64,000 bases of DNA from Auanema rhodensis. Taxonomy: Eukaryota; Nematoda; Chromadorea; Rhabditida; Rhabditidae. How positions within the stretch are numbered: the first letter of the stretch is position 1; each line of letters opens with the position of its first letter. The notes under the pieces were generated by a model, which saw only the letters and a list, made by a program, of their open reading frames with translations, was not told where the DNA came from and ran no database searches. Below are positions 23,164 to 37,300 of the stretch, piece after piece. The translations under genes were made by a program, and so were the position numbers. Location: the NCBI GenBank assembly GCA_964057225.1, contig OZ059894.1, positions 2,294,001 through 2,358,000 of the forward strand. The letters run 5' to 3'.

Positions 23164-25269
23164 GAAAAACGCTTAATAAAAAAATTAGTTATGATGGTTT
23201 GAAAAATGATGCATTAGTGTATATTGAGTTTCCATGTACACTCAACATTGCTTCCAAAAACATTTTGACAAAAATTTTTTCGAAAAATTTCAGAATAATT
23301 TAGCAAAAAGTAGATGTTTTTAGATTCCTTTTTTCAAGGCAAAGACGATGGACATTGTTATTCAACGAAAAAATTAATTCTTCAGGGTGAAAATCGAGGG
23401 TATAAGTAAGAACATCTATCAGTTGATATCTCGGTGCATTTTTAAGCTAGCGCAAATCTGATAACACAGATCGACGCAGCTTAAAAATCCGCATCAAATG
23501 CACTATACTACATTGAGAAACGTTCAATACAAAAATTAGTAATGATCGTTTGAAAAATGATGAATTAGTGTATGTTGAGTTTCCATGTACACTCAACATT
23601 GCTTCCAAAAACATTTTGACAAAAATTTTTTCGAGAAATTTCAAAATAATTTAGCAAAAAGTAGATGTTTTTAGATTCCTTTTTTCAAGGCGAAGACGAT
23701 GGACATTGTTATTCAACGAAAAAATTAATTCTTCAGGGTGAAAATCGAGGATATAAGTAAGAACATCTATCAGTTGATATCTCGGTGCATTTTTAAGCTA
23801 GCGCAAATCTGATAACACAGATCGACGCAGCTTAAAAATCCGCATCAAATGCACTATACTACATTGAGAAACGCTCAATACAAAAATTAGTTATGATCGT
23901 TTGAAAAATGATGAATTAGTGTATGTTGAGTTTCCATGTACACTCAACATTGCTTCCAAAAACATTTTGACAAAAATTTTTTCGAGAAATTTCAAAATAA
24001 TTTAGCAAAAAGTAGGTGTTTTTAGATTTCTTTGTTCAAGGCGAAGACGATGGACATTGTTATTCAACGAAAAAATTAATTCTTCAGGGTGAAAATCGAG
24101 GATATAAGTAAGAACATCTATCAGTTGATATCTCGGTGCATTTTTAAGCTAGCGCAAATCTGATAACACAGATCGACGCAGCTTAAAAATCCGCATCAAA
24201 TGCACTATACTACATTGAAAAACGCTTAATAAAAAAATTAGTTATGATGGTTTGAAAAATGATGCATTAGTGTATATTGAGTTTCCATGTACACTCAACA
24301 TTGCTTCCAAAAACATTTTGACAAAAATTTTTTCGAAAAATTTCAGAATAATTTAGCAAAAAGTAGATGTTTTTAGATTCCTTTTTTCAAGGCAAAGACG
24401 ATGGACATTGTTATTCAACGAAAAAATTAATTCTTCAGGGTGAAAATCGAGGGTATAAGTAAGAACATCTATCAGTTGATATCTCGGTGCATTTTTAAGC
24501 TAGCGCAAATCTGATAACACAGATCGACGCAGCTTAAAAATCCGCATCAAATGCACTATACTACATTGAGAAACGTTCAATACAAAAATTAGTAATGATC
24601 GTTTGAAAAATGATGAATTAGTGTATGTTGAGTTTCCATGTACACTCAACATTGCTTCCAAAAACATTTTGACAAAAATTTTTTCGAGAAATTTCAAAAT
24701 AATTTAGCAAAAAGTAGATGTTTTTAGATTCCTTTTTTCAAGGCGAAGACGATGGACATTGTTATTCAACGAAAAAATTAATTCTTCAGGGTGAAAATCG
24801 AGGATATAAGTAAGAACATCTATCAGTTGATATCTCGGTGCATTTTTAAGCTAGCGCAAATCTGATAACACAGATCGACGCAGCTTAAAAATCCGCATCA
24901 AATGCACTATACTACATTGAGAAACGCTCAATACAAAAATTAGTTATGATCGTTTGAAAAATGATGAATTAGTGTATGTTGAGTTTCCATGTACACTCAA
25001 CATTGCTTCCAAAAACATTTTGACAAAAATTTTTTCGAGAAATTTCAAAATAATTTAGCAAAAAGTAGGTGTTTTTAGATTTCTTTGTTCAAGGCGAAGA
25101 CGATGGACATTGTTATTCAACGAAAAAATTAATTCTTCAGGGTGAAAATCGAGGATATAAGTGTGAACATATATCAGTTGATATCTCGGTGCATTTTTAA
25201 GCTAGCGCAAATCTGATAACACAGATCGACGCAGCTTAAAAATCCGCATCGAATGCACTATACTACATT
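23164..25269. repeat. 3-monomer unit in tandem (2 x 1053 bp)
   Basis: Monomers 23164, 23515 and 23866 repeat as 24217, 24568 and 24919. The unit order is: GAAAAACG/TAATAAAA with GAGGGTATAAG; GAGAAACGTTC with AGTAATGATC and GATGAATT; GAGAAACGCTC with GTAGGTG and TTTCTTTGTTC. The two copies differ near the end of the third monomer (AAGAACATC and CATCAAATG in the first; GTGAACATA and CATCGAATG in the second). Parts of the same trimer appear again at 28429-29832. The T27A change in the middle monomer removes a stop codon and creates a chance 65-codon minus-strand frame. Confidence 0.88.
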
Positions 25270-25971
25270 GAGAAACGCTTAATACAAAAATTAGTTATGA
25301 TCGTTTGAAAAATGATGCATTAGTGTATGTTGAGTTTCCATGTACACTCAACATTGCTTCCAAAAACATTTTGACAAAAATTTTTTCGAAAAATTTCAAA
25401 ATAATTTAGCAAAAAGTAGATGTTTTCAGATTTTTTTTTTCAAGGCAAAGACGATGGACAATGTTATTCAACGAAAAAATTAATTCTTCAGGGTGAAAAT
25501 CGAGGATATAAGTGTGAACTTATATCAGTTGATATCTCGGTGCATTTTTAAGCTAGCGCAAATCTGATAACACAGATCGACGCAGCTTAAAAATCCGCAT
25601 CGAATGCACTATACTACATTGAAAAACGCTTAATAAAAAAATTAGTTATGATGGTTTGAAAAATGATGCATTAGTGTATATTGAGTTTCCATGTACACTC
25701 AACATTGCTTCCAAAAACATTTTGACAAAAATTTTTTCGAAAAATTTCAAAATAATTTAGCAAAAAGTAGATGTTTTCAGATTTTTTTTTTCAAGGCAAA
25801 GACGATGGACAATGTTATTCAACGAAAAAATTAATTCTTCAGGGTGAAAATCGAGGATATAAGTGTGAACTTATATCAGTTGATATCTCGGTGCATTTTT
25901 AAGCTAGCGCAAATCTGATAACACAGATCGACGCAGCTTAAAAATCCGCATCGAATGCACTATACTACATT
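25270..25971. repeat. Two linking monomers with GTTTTCAGATT
   Basis: Monomers at 25270 and 25621 share the GTTTTCAGA plus long T-run form, related to monomers 22462 and 22813. The second has the TAATAAAA, GATGGTTTG and TATTGAG states. They sit between the trimer pair and the left edge of the large displaced duplication. The junction with the duplicated segment lies somewhere between about 25800 and 25972, where sequence shared by many monomers prevents a sharper call. Confidence 0.75.
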
Positions 25972-28428
25972 GAGGAACGCTTAATAAAAAAATTAGTTAT
26001 GATGGTTTGAAAAATGATGCATTAGTGTATATTGAGTTTCCATGTACACTCAACATTGCTTCCAAAAACATTTTGACAAAAATTTTTTCGAAAAATTTCA
26101 GAATAATTTAGCAAAAAGTAGATGTTTTTAGATTCCTTTTTTCAAGGCAAAGACGATGGACATTGTTATTCAACGAAAAAATTAATTCTTCAGGGTGAAA
26201 ATCGAGGATATAAGTAAGAACATATATCAGTTGATATCTCGGTGCATTTTTAAGCTAGCGCAAATCTGATAACACAGATCGACGCAGCTTGAAAATCCGC
26301 ATCGAATGCACTATACTACATTGAGAAACGCTTAATACAAAAATTAGTTATGATCGTTTGAAAAATAATGCATTAGTGTATGTTGAGTTTCCATGTACAC
26401 TCAACATAGCTTCCAAAAACATTTTGACAAAAATTTTTTCGAAAAATTTCAAAATAATTTAGCGAAAAGTAGATGTTTTTAGATTCCTTTTTTCAAGGCA
26501 AAGACGATGGACAATGTTATTCAACGAAAAAATTAATTCTTCAGGGTGAAAATCGAGGATATAAGTGTGAACTTATATCAGTTGATATCTCGGTGCATTT
26601 TTAAGCTAGCGCAAATCTGATAACACAGATCGACGCAGCTTGAAAATCCGCATCGAATGCACTATACTACATTGAGAAACGCTTAATACAAAAATTAGTT
26701 ATGATTGTTTGAAAAATGATGCATTAGTGTATGTTGAGTTTCCATGTACGCTCAACATTGCTTCCAAAAACATTTTGACAAAAATTTTTTCGAAAAATTT
26801 CAAAATAATTTAGCAAAAAGTAGATGTTTTTAGATTCTTTTTTTCAAAGCAAAGACGATGGACAATGTTATTCAACGAAAAAATTAATTCTTCAGGGTGA
26901 AAATCGAGGATATAAGTGTGAACTTATATCAGTTGAGATCTCGGTGCATTTTTAAGCTAGCGCAAATCTGATAACACAGATCGACGCAGCTTAAAAATCC
27001 GCATCGAATGCACTATACTACATTGAAGAACGCTTAATACAAAAATTAGTTATGATCGTTTGAAAAATAATGCATTAGTGTATGTTGAGTTTCCATGTAC
27101 ACTCAACATAGCTTCCAAAAACATTTTGACAAAAATTTTTTCGAAAAATTTCAAAATAATTTAGCAAAAAGTAGATGTTTTTAGATTCCTTTTTTCAAGG
27201 CAAAGACGATGGACAATGTTATTCAACGAAAAAATTAATTCTTCAGGGTGAAAATCGAGGATATAAGTGTGAACTTATATCAGTTGAGATCTCGGTGCAT
27301 TTTTAAGCTAGCGCAAATCTGATAACACAGATCGACGCAGCTTAAAAATCCGCATCGAATGCACTATACTACATTGAAGAACGCTTAATACAAAAATTAG
27401 TTATGATCGTTTGAAAAATAATGCATTAGTGTATGTTGAGTTTCCATGTACACTCAACATAGCTTCCAAAAACATTTTGACAAAAATTTTTTCGAAAAAT
27501 TTCAAAATAATTTAGCAAAAAGTAGATGTTTTTAGATTCCTTTTTTCAAGGCAAAGACGATGGACAATGTTATTCAACGAAAAAATTAATTCTTCAGGGT
27601 GAAAATCGAGGATATAAGTGTGAACTTATATCAGTTGAGATCTCGGTGCATTTTTAAGCTAGCGCAAATCTGATAACACAGATCGACGCAGCTTAAAAAT
27701 CCGCATCGAATGCACTATACTACATTGAAGAACGCTTAATACAAAAATTAGTTATGATCGTTTGAAAAATAATGCATTAGTGTATGTTGAGTTTCCATGT
27801 ACACTCAACATAGCTTCCAAAAACATTTTGACAAAAATTTTTTCGAAAAATTTCAAAATAATTTAGCAAAAAGTAGATGTTTTTAGATTCCTTTTTTCAA
27901 GGCAAAGACGATGGACAATGTTATTCAACGAAAAAATTAATTCTTCAGGGTGAAAATCGAGGATATAAGTGTGAACTTATATCAGTTGATATCTCGGTGC
28001 ATTTTTAAGCTAGCGCAAATCTGATAACACAGATCGACGCAGCTTGAAAATCCGCATCGAATGCACTATACTACATTGAGAAACGCTTAATACAAAAATT
28101 AGTTATGATTGTTTGAAAAATGATGCATTAGTGTATGTTGAGTTTCCATGTACACTCAACATAGCTTCCAAAAACATTTTGACAAAAATTTTTTCGAAAA
28201 ATTTCAGAATAATTCAGCAAAAAGTAGATGTTTTTAAATTTCTTTTCTCAAGGCAAAGACGATGGACAATGTTATTCAACGAAAAAATTAATTCTTCAGG
28301 GTGAAAATCGAGGATATAAGTGTGAACTTATATCAGTTGATATCTCGGTGCATTTTTAAGCTAGCGCAAATCTGATAACACAGATCGACGCAGCTTAAAA
28401 ATCCGCATCGAATGCACTATACTACAAT
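25972..28428. repeat. Displaced segmental duplication, copy 1, left part
   Basis: Monomers start at 25972, 26323, 26674, 27025, 27376, 27727 and 28078. Each matches a monomer exactly 15444 bp (44 monomers) downstream, at 41416-43872. Diagnostic shared states are GAGGAACG followed by TAATAAAA (25972), TTTTTTTCAAAGC (26674), three consecutive GAAGAACG monomers, and AATTCAGC with AAATTTCTTTTCTC (28078). The match continues into the first part of the next monomer, which begins with the rare CTACAATGAGCAACG in both copies. Confidence 0.9.
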
Positions 28429-29832
28429 GAGCAACGCTTAATACAAAAATTAGTTATGATCGTTTGAAAAATAATGCATTAGTGTATGTTGAGTTTCCAT
28501 GTACACTCAACATAGCTTCCAAAAACATTTTGACAAAAATTTTTTCGAGAAATTTCAAAATAATTTAGCAAAAAGTAGGTGTTTTTAGATTTCTTTGTTC
28601 AAGGCGAAGACGATGGACATTGTTATTCAACGAAAAAATTAATTCTTCAGGGTGAAAATCGAGGATATAAGTAAGAACATCTATCAGTTGATATCTCGGT
28701 GCATTTTTAAGCTAGCGCAAATCTGATAACACAGATCGACGCAGCTTAAAAATCCGCATCAAATGCACTATACTACATTGAGAAACGCTCAATACAAAAA
28801 TTAGTTATGATCGTTTGAAAAATGATGAATTAGTGTATGTTGAGTTTCCATGTACACTCAACATTGCTTCCAAAAACATTTTGACAAAAATTTTTTCGAG
28901 AAATTTCAAAATAATTTAGCAAAAAGTAGGTGTTTTTAGATTTCTTTGTTCAAGGCGAAGACGATGGACATTGTTATTCAACGAAAAAATTAATTCTTCA
29001 GGGTGAAAATCGAGGATATAAGTAAGAACATCTATCAGTTGATATCTCGGTGCATTTTTAAGCTAGCGCAAATCTGATAACACAGATCGACGCAGCTTAA
29101 AAATCCGCATCAAATGCACTATACTACATTGAAAAACGCTTAATAAAAAAATTAGTTATGATGGTTTGAAAAATGATGCATTAGTGTATATTGAGTTTCC
29201 ATGTACACTCAACATTGCTTCCAAAAACATTTTGACAAAAATTTTTTCGAAAAATTTCAGAATAATTTAGCAAAAAGTAGATGTTTTTAGATTCCTTTTT
29301 TCAAGGCAAAGACGATGGACATTGTTATTCAACGAAAAAATTAATTCTTCAGGGTGAAAATCGAGGGTATAAGTAAGAACATCTATCAGTTGATATCTCG
29401 GTGCATTTTTAAGCTAGCGCAAATCTGATAACACAGATCGACGCAGCTTAAAAATCCGCATCAAATGCACTATACTACATTGAGAAACGTTCAATACAAA
29501 AATTAGTAATGATCGTTTGAAAAATGATGAATTAGTGTATGTTGAGTTTCCATGTACACTCAACATTGCTTCCAAAAACATTTTGACAAAAATTTTTTCG
29601 AAAAATTTCAAAATAATTTAGCAAAAAGTAGATGTTTTTAGATTCCTTTTTTCAAGGCAAAGACGATGGACAATGTTATTCAACGAAAAAATTAATTCTT
29701 CAGGGTGAAAATCGAGGATATAAGTGTGAACTTATATCAGTTGATATCTCGGTGCATTTTTAAGCTAGCGCAAATCTGATAACACAGATCGACGCAGCTT
29801 AAAAATCCGCATCGAATGCACTATACTACATT
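28429..29832. repeat. Four-monomer (1404-bp) insertion interrupting the duplication
   Basis: Monomers start at 28429, 28780, 29131 and 29482. The 28429 monomer begins like 43873 (CAATGAGCAACG, AACATAGC) but switches near 28548 to the CGAGAAATTT, GTAGGTG and GGCGAAG states of the trimer family. 28780, 29131 and most of the first half of 29482 are copies of monomers 23866, 23164 and 23515. The offset to the downstream copy is 15444 bp before this stretch and 14040 bp after it, a net gain of four monomers. This suggests a patch of the 23164-25269 trimer was inserted or exchanged here, or lost from the other copy. Confidence 0.82.
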
Positions 29833-32800
29833 GAGGAACGCTTAATACAAAAATTAGTTATGATCGTTTGAAAAATAATGCATTAGTGTATGTTGAGTTT
29901 CCATGTACACTCAACATAGCTTCCAAAAACATTTTGACAAAAATTTTTTCGAAAAATTTCAAAATAATTTAGCAAAAAGTAGATGTTTTTAGATTCCTTT
30001 TTTCAAGGCAAAGACGATGGACAATGTTATTCAACGAAAAAATTAATTCTTCAGGGTGAAAATCGAGGATATAAGTGTGAACTTATATCAGTTGATATCT
30101 CGGTGCATTTTTAAGCTAGCGCAAATCTGATAACACAGATCGACGCAGCTTAAAAATCCGCATCGAATGCACTATACTACATTGAGGAACGCTTAATACA
30201 AAAATTAGTTATGATCGTTTGAAAAATAATGCATTAGTGTATGTTGAGTTTCCATGTACACTCAACATAGCTTCCAAAAACATTTTGACAAAAATTTTTT
30301 CGAAAAATTTCAGAATAATTTAGCAAAAAGTAGATGTTTTTAGATTTCTTTTCTCAAGGCAAAGACGATGGACAATGTTATTCAACGAAAAAATTAATTC
30401 TTCAGGGTGAAAATCGAGGATATAAGTGTGAACTTATATCAGTTGATATCTCGGTGCATTTTTAAGCTAGCGCAAATCTGATAACACAGATCGACGCAGC
30501 TTAAAAATCCGCATCGAATGCACTATACTACATTGAGGAACGCTTAATACAAAAATTAGTTATGATCGTTTGAAAAATAATGCATTAGTGTATGTTGAGT
30601 TTCCATGTACACTCAACATAGCTTCCAAAAACATTTTGACAAAAATTTTTTCGAAAAATTTCAAAATAATTTAGCAAAAAGTAGATGTTTTTAGATTCCT
30701 TTTTTCAAGGCAAAGACGATGGACAATGTTATTCAACGAAAAAATTAATTCTTCAGGGTGAAAATCGAGGATATAAGTGTGAACTTATATCAGTTGATAT
30801 CTCGGTGCATTTTTAAGCTAGCGCAAATCTGATAACACAGATCGACGCAGCTTAAAAATCCGCATCGAATGCACTATACTACATTGAGGAACGCTTAATA
30901 CAAAAATTAGTTATGATCGTTTGAAAAATAATGCATTAGTGTATGTTGAGTTTCCATGTACACTCAACATAGCTTCCAAAAACATTTTGACAAAAATTTT
31001 TTCGAAAAATTTCAAAATAATTTAGCAAAAAGTAGATGTTTTTAGATTCCTTTTTTCAAGGCAAAGACGATGGACAATGTTATTCAACGAAAAAATTAAT
31101 TCTTCAGGGTGAAAATCGAGGATATAAGTGTGAACTTATATCAGTTGATATCTCGGTGCATTTTTAAGCTAGCGCAAATCTGATAACACAGATCGACGCA
31201 GCTTAAAAATCCGCATCGAATGCACTATACTACATTGAGGAACGCTTAATACAAAAATTAGTTATGATCGTTTGAAAAATAATGCATTAGTGTATGTTGA
31301 GTTTCCATGTACACTCAACATAGCTTCCAAAAACATTTTGACAAAAATTTTTTCGAAAAATTTCAAAATAATTTAGCAAAAAGTAGATGTTTTTAGATTC
31401 CTTTTTTCAAGGCAAAGACGATGGACAATGTTATTCAACGAAAAAATTAATTCTTCAGGGTGAAAATCGAGGATATAAGTGTGAACTTATATCAGTTGAT
31501 ATCTCGGTGCATTTTTAAGCTAGCGCAAATCTGATAACACAGATCGACGCAGCTTAAAAATCCGCATCGAATGCACTATACTACATTGAGGAACGCTTAA
31601 TACAAAAATTAGTTATGATCGTTTGAAAAATAATGCATTAGTGTATGTTGAGTTTCCATGTACACTCAACATAGCTTCCAAAAACATTTTGACAAAAATT
31701 TTTTCGAAAAATTTCAGAATAATTTAGCAAAAAGTAGATGTTTTTAGATTTCTTTTCTCAAGGCAAAGACGATGGACAATGTTATTCAACGAAAAAATTA
31801 ATTCTTCAGGGTGAAAATCGAGGATATAAGTGTGAACTTATATCAGTTGATATCTCGGTGCATTTTTAAGCTAGCGCAAATCTGATAACACAGATCGACG
31901 CAGCTTAAAAATCCGCATCGAATGCACTATACTACATTGAGGAACGCTTAATACAAAAATTAGTTATGATCGTTTGAAAAATAATGCATTAGTGTATGTT
32001 GAGTTTCCATGTACACTCAACATAGCTTCCAAAAACATTTTGACAAAAATTTTTTCGAAAAATTTCAAAATAATTTAGCAAAAAGTAGATGTTTTTAGAT
32101 TCCTTTTTTCAAGGCAAAGACGATGGACAATGTTATTCAACGAAAAAATTAATTCTTCAGGGTGAAAATCGAGGATATAAGTGTGAACTTATATCAGTTG
32201 ATATCTCGGTGCATTTTTAAGCTAGCGCAAATCTGATAACACAGATCGACGCAGCTTAAAAATCCGCATCGAATGCACTATACTACATTGAGGAACGCTT
32301 AATACAAAAATTAGTTATGATCGTTTGAAAAATAATGCATTAGTGTATGTTGAGTTTCCATGTACACTCAACATAGCTTCCAAAAACATTTTGACAAAAA
32401 TTTTTTCGAAAAATTTCAAAATAATTTAGCAAAAAGTAGATGTTTTTAGATTCCTTTTTTCAAGGCAAAGACGATGGACAATGTTATTCAACGAAAAAAT
32501 TAATTCTTCAGGGTGAAAATCGAGGATATAAGTGTGAACTTATATCAGTTGATATCTCGGTGCATTTTTAAGCTAGCGCAAATCTGATAACACAGATCGA
32601 CGCAGCTTAAAAATCCGCATCGAATGCACTATACTACATTGAGGAACGCTTAATACAAAAATTAGTTATGATCGTTTGAAAAATAATGCATTAGTGTATG
32701 TTGAGTTTCCATGTACACTCAACATAGCTTCCAAAAACATTTTGACAAAAATTTTTTCGAAAAATTTCAGAATAATTTAGCAAAAAGTAGATGTTTTTAG

Positions 32801-34395
32801 ATTTCTTTTCTCAAGGCAAAGACGATGGACAATGTTATTCAACGAAAAAATTAATTCTTCAGGGTGAAAATCGAGGATATAAGTGTGAACTTATATCAGT
32901 TGATATCTCGGTGCATTTTTAAGCTAGCGCAAATCTGATAACACAGATCGACGCAGCTTAAAAATCCGCATCGAATGCACTATACTACATTGAGGAACGC
33001 TTAATACAAAAATTAGTTATGATCGTTTGAAAAATAATGCATTAGTGTATGTTGAGTTTCCATGTACACTCAACATAGCTTCCAAAAACATTTTGACAAA
33101 AATTTTTTCGAAAAATTTCAAAATAATTTAGCAAAAAGTAGATGTTTTTAGATTCCTTCTTTCAAGGCAAAGACGATGGACAATGTTATTCAACGAAAAA
33201 ATTAATTCTTCAGGGTGAAAATCGAGGATATAAGTGTGAACTTATATCAGTTGATATCTCGGTGCATTTTTAAGCTAGCGCAAATCTGATAACACAGATC
33301 GACGCAGCTTAAAAATCCGCATCGAATGCACTATACTACATTGAGGAACGCTTAATACAAAAATTAGTTATGATCGTTTGAAAAATAATGCATTAGTGTA
33401 TGTTGAGTTTCCATGTACACTCAACATAGCTTCCAAAAACATTTTGACAAAAATTTTTTCGAAAAATTTCAAAATAATTTAGCAAAAAGTAGATGTTTTT
33501 AGATTCCTTTTTTCAAGGCAAAGACGATGGACAATGTTATTCAACGAAAAAATTAATTCTTCAGGGTGAAAATCGAGGATATAAGTGTGAACTTATATCA
33601 GTTGATATCTCGGTGCATTTTTAAGCTAGCGCAAATCTGATAACACAGATCGACGCAGCTTAAAAATCCGCATCGAATGCACTATACTACATTGAGGAAC
33701 GCTTAATACAAAAATTAGTTATGATCGTTTGAAAAATAATGCATTAGTGTATGTTGAGTTTCCATGTACACTCAACATAGCTTCCAAAAACATTTTGACA
33801 AAAATTTTTTCGAAAAATTTCAGAATAATTTAGCAAAAAGTAGATGTTTTTAGATTCCTTTTTTCAAGGCAAAGACGATGGACAATGTTATTCAACGAAA
33901 AAATTAATTCTTCAGGGTGAAAATCGAGGATATAAGTGTGAACTTATATCAGTTGATATCTCGGTGCATTTTTAAGCTAGCGCAAATCTGATAACACAGA
34001 TCGACGCAGCTTAAAAATCCGCATCGAATGCACTATACTACATTGAGGAACGCTTAATACAAAAATTAGTTATGATCGTTTGAAAAATAATGCATTAGTG
34101 TATGTTGAGTTTCCATGTACACTCAACATAGCTTCCAAAAACATTTTGACAAAAATTTTTTCGAAAAATTTCAGAATAATTTAGCAAAAAGTAGATGTTT
34201 TTAGATTTCTTTTCTCAAGGCAAAGACGATGGACAATGTTATTCAACGAAAAAATTAATTCTTCAGGGTGAAAATCGAGGATATAAGTAAGAACATCTAT
34301 CAGTTGATATCTCGGTGCATTTTTAAGCTAGCGCAAATCTGATAACACAGATCGACGCAGCTTAAAAATCCGCATCGAATGCACTATACTACATT
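29833..34395. repeat. Homogeneous GAGGAACG block; duplication copy 1, right part
   Basis: Thirteen consecutive monomers (29833 to 34045) begin GAGGAACG and carry AATAATGC and AACATAGC. Those at 30184, 31588, 32641, 33694 and 34045 have CAGAATAATT, so the spacing of this marker is four, three, three and one monomers. All except 33694 also have TTTCTTTTCTC. The block matches 43873-48435 at an offset of 14040 bp, including CCTTCTTTC at 32992 and the odd CAGAAT-plus-GATTCC combination at 33694. The match ends inside the 34045 monomer at about 34285, where AAGAACATC replaces GTGAACTTA. This is the most uniform stretch of the window. Confidence 0.88.
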
Positions 34396-37300
34396 GAGGA
34401 ACGCTTAATACAAAAATTAGTTATGATCGTTTGAAAAATAATGCATTAGTGTATGTTGAGTTTCCATGTACACTCAACATAGCTTCCAAAAACATTTTGA
34501 CAAAAATTTTTTCGAGAAATTTCAAAATAATTTAGCAAAAAGTAGATGTTTTTAGATTCCTTTTTTCAAGGCGAAGACGATGGACATTGTTATTCAACGA
34601 AAAAATTAATTCTTCAGGGTGAAAATCGAGGATATAAGTAAGAACATCTATCAGTTGATATCTCGGTGCATTTTTAAGCTAGCGCAAATCTGATAACACA
34701 GATCGACGCAGCTTAAAAATCCGCATCAAATGCACTATACTACATTGAGAAACGTTCAATACAAAAATTAGTTATGATCGTTTGAAAAATGATGAATTAG
34801 TGTATGTTGAGTTTCCATGTACACTCAACATTGCTTCCAAAAACATTTTGACAAAAATTTTTTCGAGAAATTTCAAAATAATTTAGCAAAAAGTAGATGT
34901 TTTTAGATTCCTTTTTTCAAGGCGAAGACGATGGACATTGTTATTCAACGAAAAAATCAATTCTTCAGGGTGAAAATCGAGGATCTAAGTGTGAACTTAT
35001 ATCAGTTGATATCTCGGTGCATTTTTAAGCTAGCGCAAATCTGATAACACAGATCGACGCAGCTTAAAAATCCGCATCGAATGCACTATACTACATTGAG
35101 AAACGCTCAATACAAAATGTAGTTATGATCGTTTGAAAAATGATGCATTAGTGTATGTTGAGTTTCCATGTACACTCAACATTGCTTCCAAAAACATTTT
35201 GACAAAAATTTTTTCGAAAAATTTCAAAATAATTTAGCAAAAAGTAGATGTTTTTAGATTCCTTTTTTCAAGGCGAAGACGATGGACATTGTTATTCAAC
35301 GAAAAAATTAATTCTTCAGGGTGAAAATCGAGGATATAAGTAAGAACATCTATCAGTTGATATCTCGGTGCATTTTTAAGCTAGCGCAAATCTGATAACA
35401 CAGATCGACGCAGCTTAAAAATCCGCATCAAATGCACTATACTACATTGAGAAACGTTCAATACAAAAATTAGTTATGATCGTTTGAAAAATGATGAATT
35501 AGTGTATGTTGAGTTTCCATGTACACTCAACATTGCTTCCAAAAACATTTTGACAAAAATTTTTTCGAGAAATTTCAAAATAATTTAGCAAAAAGTAGAT
35601 GTTTTTAGATTCCTTTTTTCAAGGCGAAGACGATGGACATTGTTATTCAACGAAAAAATCAATTCTTCAGGGTGAAAATCGAGCATCTAAGTGTGAACTT
35701 ATATCAGTTGATATCTCGGTGCATTTTTAAGCTAGCGCAAATCTGATAACACAGATCGACGCAGCTTAAAAATCCGCATCGAATGCACTATACTACATTG
35801 AGAAACGCTCAATACAAAATGTAGTTATGATCGTTTGAAAAATGATGCATTAGTGTATGTTGAGTTTCCATGTACACTCAACATTGCTTCCAAAAACATT
35901 TTGACAAAAATTTTTTCGAAAAATTTCAAAATAATTTAGCAAGAAGTAGATGTTTTTAGATTCCTTTTTTCAAGGCAAAGACGATGGACAATGTTATTCA
36001 ACGAAAAAATAATTTCTTCAGGGTGAAAATCGAGGATATAAGTGTGAACTTATATCAGTTGATATCTCGGTGCATTTTTAAGCTAGCGCAAATCTGATAA
36101 CACAGATCGACGCAGCTTAAAAATCCGCATCGAATGCACTATACTACATTGAAAAACGCTTAATAAAAAAATTAGTTATGATGGTTTGAAAAATGATGCA
36201 TTAGTGTATATTGAGTTTCCATGTACACTCAACATTGCTTCCAAAAACATTTTGACAAAAATTTTTTCGAAAAATTTCAGAATAATTTAGCAAAAAGTAG
36301 ATGTTTTTAGATTCCTTTTTTCAAGGCAAAGACGATGGACATTGTTATTCAACGAAAAAATTAATTCTTCAGGGTGAAAATCGAGGATATAAGTAAGAAC
36401 ATCTATCAGTTGATATCTCGGTGCATTTTTAAGCTAGCGCAAATCTGATAACACAGATCGACGCAGCTTAAAAATCCGCATCAAATGCACTATACTACAT
36501 TGAGAAACGTTCAATACAAAAATTAGTTATGATCGTTTGAAAAATGATGAATTAGTGTATGTTGAGTTTCCATGTACACTCAACATTGCTTCCAAAAACA
36601 TTTTGACAAAAATTTTTTCGAGAAATTTCAAAATAATTTAGCAAAAAGTAGATGTTTTTAGATTCCTTTTTTCAAGGCGAAGACGATGGACATTGTTATT
36701 CAACGAAAAAATTAATTCTTCAGGGTGAAAATCGAGGATATAAGTAAGAACATCTATCAGTTGATATCTCGGTGCATTTTTAAGCTAGCGCAAATCTGAT
36801 AACACAGATCGACGCAGCTTAAAAATCCGCATCAAATGCACTATACTACATTGAGAAACGTTCAATACAAAAATTAGTTATGATCGTTTGAAAAATGATG
36901 CATTAGTGTATGTTGAGTTTCCATGTACACTCAACATTGCTTCCAAAAACATTTTGACAAAAATTTTTTCGAAAAATTTCAAAATAATTTAGCAAAAAGT
37001 AGATGTTTTTAGATTCCTTTTTTCAAGGCGAAGACGATGGACATTGTTATTCAACGAAAAAATTAATTCTTCAGGGTGAAAATCGAGGATATAAGTAAGA
37101 ACATCTATCAGTTGATATCTCGGTGCATTTTTAAGCTAGCGCAAATCTGATAACACAGATCGACGCAGCTTAAAAATCCGCATCAAATGCACTATACTAC
37201 ATTGAGAAACGTTCAATACAAAAATTAGTTATGATCGTTTGAAAAATGATGAATTAGTGTATGTTGAGTTTCCATGTACACTCAACATTGCTTCCAAAAA

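Noticed and set aside
23447-23644. 65-codon minus-strand reading frame (also at 24500-24697 and 29414-29611)
   Set aside because: These are three copies of one monomer type with AGTAATGATC. The T27A change (23541, 24594, 29508) converts a minus-strand TAA to TTA. The frame runs across a monomer boundary and is closed in nearly all other monomers. It is a chance frame in repeat DNA.
28113-28304. 63-codon plus-strand reading frame (repeated at 43557-43748)
   Set aside because: It is satellite sequence. Both copies are open only because T138C (at 28215 and 43659) turns the TAG present in other monomers into CAG. The two are the same monomer copied by the displaced duplication. There is no similarity to a known protein that I can see, and no independent conservation of the frame.
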